Positions 55,971 through 64,000 of a stretch of 64,000 nt of DNA are shown here, in pieces. The notes beneath the pieces are model-generated. The model was not told the origin of the DNA. It saw nothing but the letters and a program-made list of their open reading frames with translations, and searched no databases. Source of the DNA: Amoebophrya sp. A120 (lineage: Eukaryota > Sar > Dinophyceae > Syndiniales > Amoebophryaceae); contig CAJINV010000001.1 of NCBI GenBank assembly GCA_905178155.1, forward strand, positions 16,368,142-16,432,141, read 5' to 3'. Positions within the stretch are counted from its first letter, which is position 1. Each line of letters begins with the position of its first letter. The translations under genes and the position numbers were made by a program.

Positions 55971-57217
55971 CGACATTCGAAGTTCAGTTTTGAAGCGTTC
56001 AGCACAGAAACTGTCCTTCCGGACTTGTAGCTGAAATAAAAAAGATTAGCAACACAGAGGGAGAGGATGCTCTCAGTGTATCGACCTTTTATTTCACAAA
56101 TGGTGCGCGGCCAAGTTTATTGGCGTAAGTACATTTTCTGTCATTTTCCAGCGTTCTTCTTTACGGCACTCCAACAAACAGAATGACTTTTGCAATTATG
56201 TCTCCCCGACGAGATTAACACCCAGAAATCGCAGCAAAAAAACTATTGCGCACTCCCGTAGAACGTTTCGCCACAAAAAGAGAACAGGTACACGTGATCA
56301 GCTCAATTTTGAAGCAAAGTACACAAGTTAGTTTAGTTTCCGTTTCAGACAAGAATTGAAGAATTTTTTTGGTGACAAGGAAGAAAGCAGTATGGAAAAA
56401 TGCAGTGAGGCTGAGGAGCCGAAGTATGTACTGAATGTCTCTTTCCTACTAATTCCGGATGTAGAGTAAAACAACGCACACTGGAAACACATCGATCCGC
56501 TGCTGTTGAAGATGTAAGTAGAACTACGCACCAAAATAAGTCACCCGGCTGCTGTCGGTCTCGAAAGAAAAAACAGACACACTACTTTTCGGTTTCGTCC
56601 CATCAAGTGCGCAGATTCGGACATGAACAGAAGCAAGACTCGGTTGTCTTTTTTTCGTACGAAGCAACCAGGTCGGTCGTAGTCGTTCCGCTGTGAAAAT
56701 TTTTTGCTCATCGTCCTCCGTGCAAAGAGAAACTGAGTCGTGCGTCACCTGCGTTTGTTATCCACTTGTAGTGCCGCACATACATTGTAGAAAGACCACT
56801 GTAGACGATCATCAACAGCCTCGGAAATACATCTATTCATGGATTCGAGCGAACAAATGAAACAACTTTTTCCCTCTTTCTGCCCCTCAGGTCCCCGCGA
56901 AATTGCACTATTGTGCGAGTCTTGCGGGACGACGCCAAACCTAATTGAGTAGTTGTTTCATCACTAGTAGAAGCGGAACACGCAAGTGTGTGTTTTGGTG
57001 CTGAGTACTTGTACAATCATCCACGACCCACACGACCGAAACTTTTTACACTAGTATATCACTCATTGTGATTTCTTGTACGATCACCCCCGACATCAAC
57101 CCTTCGCGAAGTGAAAATTACCGACATAAGGACACACCTCCGTGGATTGAGTCGATCTGCATCAAGATTAGGCGGAATTATAAATCGGAGTAGTTCTTAC
57201 TTTTTTTAATAGAGTCG
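55971..57217. other. Intergenic
   Basis: 1.25 kb of AT-rich sequence, no gene seen. The tract TTCTTACTTTTTTTAATAG at 57194-57212, five bases before the next ATG, is acceptor-like. Confidence 0.5.
57194..57212 (+). promoter_or_regulatory. Candidate spliced-leader acceptor for the E1-E2 gene
   Basis: Pyrimidine-rich run ending in AATAG five bases before ATG 57218. Confidence 0.4.
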
Positions 57218-60200
57218 ATGGTGTTGTCGACGCTGCGCGCGTCGCGGAGTGCCGCGCGCCGCGTGGCGGCGCAGAACGCGCAGCCCAGCAGTTCCGCGTC
57301 CTCGAGAGCTCCTTTTCGCTCGCAAGTCAGATGTTTCTCGGAAAGCAAGGACCACCTCCCGGTGGCCGACCGGCTCGCCTTCTTCGACCGGACGAGAAGT
57401 GGGCACTTTATCCCGCTCAAGCCGGACCCGAACCTGCACGCGGAACTGGAAACCTTCGACCATCCCACGATTCCGAAGAAGAAGTTCGTGAAGGGAATTC
57501 GGCCGCCGGCGGGGCTGTACGAGGCGATGTACGGAGTTCTGAAAGACGAGCTGAAGGCCATGGAGGACATTAGTAAGTACGACCAAGGCATCAGCGAAAT
57601 GTTGACCGAAACCGAACAGAAGGGCTACCTCGATTCCCTCCTTGCGAACTTACTTTTCCCAAAAGTCGTCGCACCGCGCGCACAAATGGCCACAAAAAAG
57701 ACGATGTTGTTCCCCGCTTCCATCTACTCGCATATGCCAATCGGGATGGGAAACTACTGCATGCAGAAGATGGGCGGAAGTTTTGAGGAGAGTTATCGCT
57801 ACGTCACCTACTATCGTTCCGGGCTCATGATGGAAGAGTACTTATTTCGTTTTGCTGAATTTTCACCGTCGAGTCAAATGAAACAAATGGGCAACATAGC
57901 TCTGCAACACAAAGAACAAAGCTATTTGCACGAGGTGGCGCTTCTGTACTCGTACACGAATTTTTCAATCTTCCATCGTAGATCTGTCACAACATCATAA
58001 CTGCTTATGCTTACACATCTATCAAACAGGTTGTACCGCATTGGGTACACGCAGGACGAAGCCATCAAGATGATCTATGGCGTTCTCAAACGTTACATTC
58101 TCAACTGTTACATGGATTTGTGATGCAAGAATGGCAAAAGTCAAAGGGGTGACCTTGCGCGTCTAGCATGACAAATTTGGCACAGATTCTCAGCCTGTTT
58201 GGCTGTTCGAGAATTTGTCATGCGAAGCAGCTTGATCGTATCAATTCTAATTGTGATTTTGCATGACAAATCATGTAACAGTTGAGAATGTAACGTTTGA
58301 GAACGCCATATGATCGCGAAAGAGCACTTCATGCAGTACTGGTCCGGCGACCCCTTCGGCCCGAAGCGCGACCCGCACATCTATAACCCCTTCAAGCGGA
58401 CCTTTTACCCGCCGCTGTCGCCGATCTCCGAGGGGTCCACGGATCTGGGTCGTGACCACGAGCTGGAGACCGCCCGCCTGTTCGCCGCCGGCTTCGAGGG
58501 GATGACACCGCCAGTGACCATTCTCTCGTCCGGTGACACGGGTATGTTCACCGACGGTGCCCTGAATTCCATCCAGCACCTGGTCGAGGCCTCGGAGCGC
58601 GGCTTCAAAATGCCACTGGTGTACCAGGTCTGCATGAACAATTCCGCCATCAGTACGCGGTACGACAAGGGCAGGGATTACGGTGTGGATGACTTGGATG
58701 TGTGCTTGATGAAATTGGAGAACCGCTTCGCGCAGTATGAGGGCCTGATCGACCCCGGGTTCGTCTCCCGTGCGGGCGATGTCAAGGACGGCATGGACTG
58801 CATGCGGAAAGCAGTCGACCAGGTACAAAGGGGTAGATTGTTGCTTGATGTTGCGTCAGTAGACGATACGAAAACTACTAGGCAAATCTTGTTCCGTTCG
58901 CAACAACGGAACGCACATGAGAAATGAAATTTTTCACCTCACATACGACTTCACCTTGCATACGAAATGACCAGGTGCTGGAAACCGGTCGGCCGACGTA
59001 CGTGATCAGTTCCTTCCCGTTCCGTCCGGGTGGCCACGCGGCGGATGCCAACCCGTCCCCCGAGCCGATCATTCTGGATCAGTTCAAGAAGACGCGCGAC
59101 ATCTTCCTGAGCCAGCTGTGCGCCGCTGCGCCCAAGGGCACCACCGGCCCGCAGCTCGCGAGCATGATGGAGGAATTCCATGACAAGGTCTACGAGGAGG
59201 TGGAACTCGCGATTCGCGGCAAGAACATCCTGACCCGCGAGCAGGCCCGCGAAATTTCGCAGCCGGGGATCACCACGACCTTGGCCAACGAACCGGGTCA
59301 GATCGTAAACATCGACATTGACTACATGCTGGCCAAGAACCAAACCGAGTTCGCGGGGATGGGGTCGGATATCTACGGCCGAGCCATCAACAACCAGTTC
59401 GACAAGTGCGAAGCCGAAGGCCGGACAGTCAGGTATTGTAGTAAAGCGCCAAAGCAATAGCAAACTGCTGGTTTTGTAGCATGAGTGCATGGCTTAGGCA
59501 ACACTCCACCCTTCGCCCGTGCTAGAGGTAAGCGGGTCGCTTAGGAAGACAATGTAAAGGTTGTTGCGCGCCGGCAGCATTTGCTTTTCCGGACTCGCAT
59601 TATAATCTCCTAGTGTTGATATCGTACAATTATTTCCGCCTTTATTTCAGATACGTCCATCAAGAGAACCACTATGCGGGCGAGCACGATTCTCGCGGTG
59701 GCGTCTACGGCGAACTGAACGCTGTGCAGGGGAAGCACACCAAGAAGTTCGTGTCCATCTTTCCGCAGGAGGCCCAAGTGATGCAGGTCGGTATGGCCAT
59801 GCGCTCCGTGCTGCCGGATAACAATCTGGTTTTCGTCAAGGGACCGCACACCATCTTCAACGAGCATGCCCGGGACATCATGAAGTACGCCGCTTTCCTG
59901 GTTTGCGATAGGGGGTTGAAGGGGAACTGCATTTACTTCTTCGATGGCGGAAGTATTGCAGATAAGGACAACTTCAAGTACAAGGACGCCGAAACTGGGG
60001 AGGAGGTATTCTGAAGTGCTTTTTTTCTCTCTTCGTTTCCACTCTGAAAGTGTCTAGTGTAGTGAAGTTCATCGAACAAAATTGATTTGAAACCACCACA
60101 AATCTCATGATCTGATCAGATCCAACGCGACTTGTGGCTCGCGGGCGTCGGTGAGCACCACAACACCCCGGAGTACTCTTCCTACGCGGCCGACGCAAAC

Positions 60201-62647
60201 ACGGTGATGGCCGTTCCCTGCGACATGAACGTGTTGTCTGCGTGCATGACCGAGATGGTCCGCCTCTACGACATGGGCCGTTTCATCACTGCGGTTGCGC
60301 CCACCAAGGCCTTCCAGGTCCTCCACCCCAAATTCGCGTGCTTGCCGGAGGGCCAGGGCTTCACGATTAACGACATCCTGAAGGTCGACTTCAAGGACAA
60401 GGGCAAGGTCGCCCCGAAGACCGGCCGTCCCCTCATCGTGCTGTCTTACGGGCCGGACGCGAAGCTCGTCGCAAAAACCATCGCGGACCACGGCGTATTA
60501 ATTTTTGCCTTAAGAGCGACTAATTCCAATTTCTGTCTTCAAACTTTGTATCATCGATGAACTGCACGCAGATTTTGGTCTCATAATTGTGCTTTCGGGC
60601 GAATAATCACAGGTGCAATGCGAAATGTTCGTCTTCAACTTCAACCGCGTTCCGAACTCTTTGGTGAGCTACCTGCAATCTCGGTTGAGCGAAGACCTGG
60701 ATATCCTGCTGGTTGACCAGAATTGCGACGCGGCCCTCTTTGGTCCCGTCGTCACGGATCTGAAGCAGAAGCTCGGCAACCCGCGCAACTTCTTCTTCGC
60801 GGAGTGCACCATCCCGAAAACGTTTATCCCGTACGGCTTCGGTGAGCCGCTCCTGCAAGACAAGGACATCACTGCCAGCCTCGCGGAAATCGGCGTCATC
60901 GACGGTGCTGCCGCGCCGAAGGTATGTTTTTGCTTTACTTCTTCTTTTCAGAAACAGTGGCCGCTTCTACGAAAAAGAAAATCTAGAGGCGCAGCTCCCA
61001 CTTACCCCTTCAAAAAGTTATGTGTCTGATGTATCTCTGTGTTTCATTCGATTTACAACAGGCATCCGCACCGAAAGCCGCTGCGGCACCCGCAGCCGCC
61101 CCTGCTGCCGCACCCGCGGCGAGCGCCCCGTCCGGCGGTGGTGCCGCTGTCAAGGTCAATGCGCCGATGGACGGAGAGGGCGTGTACCTGACCTTCCACA
61201 AGAAGGTGGGCGATTCGGTATCCAAGGGCGACATCGTCGTCGAAGTTGAGTCCGACAAGGCCACCATCGAGGTCGCTGCCACCACTGACGGTAAAGAAAA
61301 GTTAGTTTTTTTCTATCGTCCTCGACCTGCTGCGAGGCACATTTCACTTCAATTTTGCCTGCTTGCGCCGAAGAAAATCACGCCATTTTCTTCATCAATA
61401 CTTCAGGTGTGATCGCGGAGTTCTTCGCTGAGGAGCAAGAAGAGATGGACGTGGGCCCAGACACTGCGCTCTTTAGCATCGAGCCTGCTGGTGGAGCGGG
61501 TGGTGCTGCCCCCGCGGCGGCCCCGGCCGCACCCGCAGCGGCTGCCCCGGCCAGCGGTGGCGGCGAGGTGGTCAACGTGAACGCACCGATGGATGGCGAA
61601 GGTATTTTTTTGATGCTGGCCAGAATTGTTTAGCCTGCTTTTGATTGAACAAGACAACAGATCTACATCACCTTGCGGAGTACTAAATTCAGTTATCCCC
61701 TGCTCAAACCTTGACACCATTATCGCAAAACAAACCTCTCTAAAATCGCATCAGGTGTTTACCTGACCTTCCACAAGAAGGTCGGTGATTCCGTTTCCAA
61801 GGGCGACATCGTCGTCGAAGTTGAGTCCGACAAGGCGACGATCGAAGTGGCCGCGCCCGCGGACGGTGTGATCAAGGAATTTTTCGCTGAAGAGCAAGAG
61901 GAGATGGACGTGGGTCCCGATACTAAGCTGTTCTCCATGGAGAAGGGCGGCGGTGGCGGTGCTGCTCCGGCGGCGGCCGCTGCGCCCGCTGCTGCTGCTC
62001 CGGCGGCCGCCGCTGCGCCCGCAGCTGCGGGTGCTGACGGCGTGAAGGAGGTCGCCCTGTCGCGGGTGGAGCAGGCGATGGTGAAGGCTATGACGATCAC
62101 GCTGGAGGATACCCGCACGTTCAGTCAGTTCGACTCGCTGGACTTCAACAAGGTCCGGGCCATCGGGAAGGAGGCCGGCGTCACCCCACCGATTGTGATG
62201 GTCAAGTACCTGGGCGAAGCCGCCAAGAAGCACAACCTGAACAAAAAGCTGTCCAAGGACCGAAAGTCCATGCTGTTCCGGGACCAGGTCGACATCGGTA
62301 TCGCGGTGGATGTCGGCTCCGGGCTGCGCACGTGCGTGATCCGGGACGTGACCAACAAGACTCTGCAGCAAATCAACGCGGACGTGCAAGGCTTCGTCGC
62401 TGCGGGCGGAAAGTTGTCCCCGCAGGACACCGATTTGACTACAGTTTCCTACACCGTCACCTCCATTGGGAAGAACGCGGCGAAATTTGCAGTTTCCGTT
62501 TTGCCGCCCAAGACCGCCGGTATTCTGTCTATCGGCCGCATGGCGAAAGATGGTGAGGCCTACCTCTCCTTGGCTATGTGCCACGCGACCTTGACCGGAG
62601 TTGAGGGTATGACCTTGCTGGGTGAGGTCAGAGACAGCCTGTCCTAA
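57218..62647 (+). CDS. Single-chain 2-oxoacid dehydrogenase: E1-alpha + E1-beta + two lipoyl + E2 catalytic region
   Basis: Ten exons: 57218-57837, 58030-58075, 58316-58822, 58975-59432, 59651-60005, 60120-60494, 60613-60921, 61062-61290, 61407-61601, 61755-62647; 1,328 residues, every join in phase. The start (MVLSTLRASRSAARRVAAQN) is a mitochondrial-type presequence. Residues about 40-480 are E1-alpha-like with a thiamine-diphosphate motif SGDTGMFTDGALNS ... CMNNSAIST. About 500-890 are E1-beta-like (PLIVLSYGPDAKLVAKTI, IPYGFGEPLL). Two lipoyl domains follow, each with ESDKATIEVA (Lys near 955 and 1057), joined by Ala/Pro linkers. The E2 acyltransferase domain (about 1115-1327) keeps VDIGIAVDVGSGLRTCVI but has HATLTG for HRxxDG. 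No E3-binding domain is recognisable. Closest in type to branched-chain or pyruvate dehydrogenase E1/E2; substrate not decidable. Confidence 0.85.
58070..58315 (+). mobile_element. Introner-like element with 38-bp terminal inverted repeats, used as an intron
   Basis: ATGATC at 58070-58075 and 58310-58315 flanks a 234-bp insert; removing the insert and one copy joins DEAIKMI to AKEHFMQYW. No GT-AG ends are available at this place. The insert's ends are perfect inverted repeats of 38 bp starting ATGGCGTTCTCAAACGTTAC at 58077 and mirrored at the right end (to 58309), then near-identical for another 15-20 bp. A second inner foldback pairs GCATGACAAATTT with AATTTGTCATGC. It shares TCTAGCATGACAAA with the element at 33436. 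Size, inverted repeats and target duplication fit the invasive introns described for Amoebophrya. Confidence 0.92.
61143..62000 (+). repeat. Tandem lipoyl-domain duplication
   Basis: Two coding copies, about 61150-61490 and 61570-61945, encode nearly the same lipoyl domain (NAPMDGEGVYLTFHKKVGDS, ESDKATIEVA, FFAEEQEEMDVGPDT) with long identical DNA tracts. Introns sit at different places: copy 1 is cut after TTD, copy 2 after DGE. Recent duplication or gene conversion followed by separate intron gain or loss would explain this. Confidence 0.9.
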
Positions 62648-64000
62648 GCACTTCAGTGGTCGAGTAGTTTTTTGATAGTTCTGTGGTCGAGTGGCAACCT
62701 TGTAATTCACTTGCTAGAAAATTTTCCAGACTTGGTGTCCACGAGTCACAGGCCACGATCTCGCTGTACTCTGTCAGACTACTACTGCGCCATTTCGTGA
62801 CGTCGTCGCCCTAGTTATTTTCTCTCACTTTTCTGAGAGGAACGAATTAGGCAAGCGAACACAATTTTTGTTCTCTCTTGCAAAAGAGATGATGAAACTA
62901 TTGCGCCAGACGTTTCTTCGTGACAGAATAGGCAATTTTTACTCGTTTCCGCATCACCTCATCTTTTTTCGGTTTCGCGTTTCTCAGATTCTATGGAAAA
63001 CAAGCAGACAAGCACTTCTATTTCACTTTAGTCTTGGAATATAATCCTTGCAAAATCCTATACACGCATTTGACAGCCATTGGAAACTCAGAAACATTAC
63101 ATCCGTAAGATTCTTGTCGTCGATGATATGTTAAACAAAACTATGTGGCGTTGCCTCCGTCCGTCTCCGACTAGTACAGCGGACACGGCTAATGATACGT
63201 ACCAAATGCAAAATATGTAGCTCCGTTCAACACCGGTGGTCTTGTACATCTGATGCACAGGACACACTGGGGAAATTAAAAAGTAAACTTTTTAACAACA
63301 ACGAACTACTGGATCAATAGACGTAGTCAGGCGCGTATTGTACAAAAAAAATTGTAAATTTTCCACACAGACGAGCAACTACAATCGACATGGCTTACCA
63401 TTAGCATACTCACCATAAGCGCATAGTACTCGCCAGATACATGGGTGCAAGCTAGTCACCACGACATCTGTGATCGCGCTGTTTGAACACATCAACAACA
63501 CAAAGCAGCAAGGGACAACAACTGACCTCCATCAGTTCTAAGCTGCTCTTATGCGTGGCACTTGCTTCGAATAGATAAAAAAAGAAACACGACAAAAACA
63601 TGAATCCGTCATCGATCTACTTTTTTTCTGGATTGCTAGGCTGTTTTAGAGTGACAAAAGAGCTCCAATCCGCGCGGCGTGTTCCCCTTGTCGCTTTCAC
63701 CGAGGTCGAGATCACCCAAAAAATTGCGAAAGCTTACCCGGGTGCATAGGCCAAATCAAATATTACCCCTCCTACTATCTTCAGCCACTAGATGGTGACA
63801 CCAAGGACGTAACAAGAACAACCGCCAATTGTGATATTATAGAAAAAGACTTCTGGTCTTGTTGGTTAGTGGCTTCGGTTGATTTGTTTCTTGGAAGTCG
63901 TTTCACAAAGAGGTTCAGCACCTGGAAGTCCATGTACTTACAGATCCTAAGTCTGAAATCAGTTTCGCGTTCATTTTGCACTAGTGCAAAGGATGGCAGC
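62648..64000. other. Intergenic to the right edge
   Basis: 1.35 kb, AT-rich. I see no coding exon, RNA gene or repeat worth naming. Confidence 0.5.

Noticed and set aside
57540-57600. Donor gtaagtac at 57552 in the first exon of the E1-E2 gene
   Set aside because: The exon stays open past it for 95 codons with E1-alpha-like sequence, and the frame to the next exon fits the donor at 57838.
61751-62710. 319-codon minus-strand frame opposite the E2 domain
   Set aside because: A shadow of GC-rich coding sequence on the plus strand; the plus frame matches a known domain.
1-64000. Spliced-leader RNA, tRNA, U-snRNA and rRNA genes
   Set aside because: I looked for the dinoflagellate leader core, tRNA T-loop (GGTTCRANYCC), and U1/U6 starts by eye and found none.

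Overview
The window reads as nuclear DNA from a eukaryote. Genes are broken by short introns, the ribosomal protein is eukaryotic eS24, and KDEL-receptor, CDPK, RINT1/Tip20, strawberry notch and CEP131-type proteins are present. Every gene I can support (15) lies on the + strand. Several start codons sit just after a pyrimidine tract plus AG, as expected for spliced-leader addition. Some introns are non-canonical elements with terminal inverted repeats and target duplications. Together these suggest an alveolate close to dinoflagellates, most like a Syndiniales parasite such as Amoebophrya. That placement is inference; no rRNA or organelle marker is present.

Layout: 1-1533 tail of an unrecognised gene; 2.9-4.45 kb ClpP-like protein; 5.0-8.0 kb membrane-anchored TPR protein; 8.4-10.1 kb 3-hydroxyisobutyrate dehydrogenase; 10.7-13.3 kb Trk/HKT cation transporter; 13.9-16.8 kb RINT1/Tip20-like tether; 18.15-20.1 kb KDEL-receptor family protein (6 exons); 21.9-23.0 kb MORN protein (5 exons); 23.8-27.7 kb large unrecognised protein; 28.4-30.3 kb unrecognised protein with one hydrophobic segment; 31.1-31.8 kb eS24; 32.6-34.5 kb unrecognised 7-exon gene holding an introner-like element; 36.8-39.7 kb CEP131-like coiled coil; 40.6-45.3 kb second long coiled coil; 46.7-53.3 kb strawberry notch helicase split by a 2.2 kb intron containing a minisatellite; 53.8-56.0 kb CDPK; 57.2-62.6 kb a single-chain 2-oxoacid dehydrogenase with E1-alpha-like, E1-beta-like, two lipoyl and E2 catalytic regions; 62.65-64 kb no gene seen.

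The most unusual content is: (i) the E1-E2 fusion, which lacks a recognisable E3-binding domain and has HATLTG in place of the E2 HRxxDG motif; (ii) two foldback elements acting as introns without GT-AG ends, one in the E1-E2 gene and one at 33.4-33.8 kb, sharing an identical 14-mer; (iii) the strawberry notch intron, bounded by a 59-bp direct repeat that supplies both splice sites and filled with about 25 copies of a 24-bp unit that itself starts with GT and ends near CAG.

The dehydrogenase fusion and the HIBADH both belong to branched-chain (valine) oxidation. The KDEL receptor and RINT1/Tip20 protein both act in Golgi-ER traffic. The CEP131-like and MORN proteins fit a cell with cilia. Exon boundaries were worked out by hand from reading frame and splice signals, not from transcripts.
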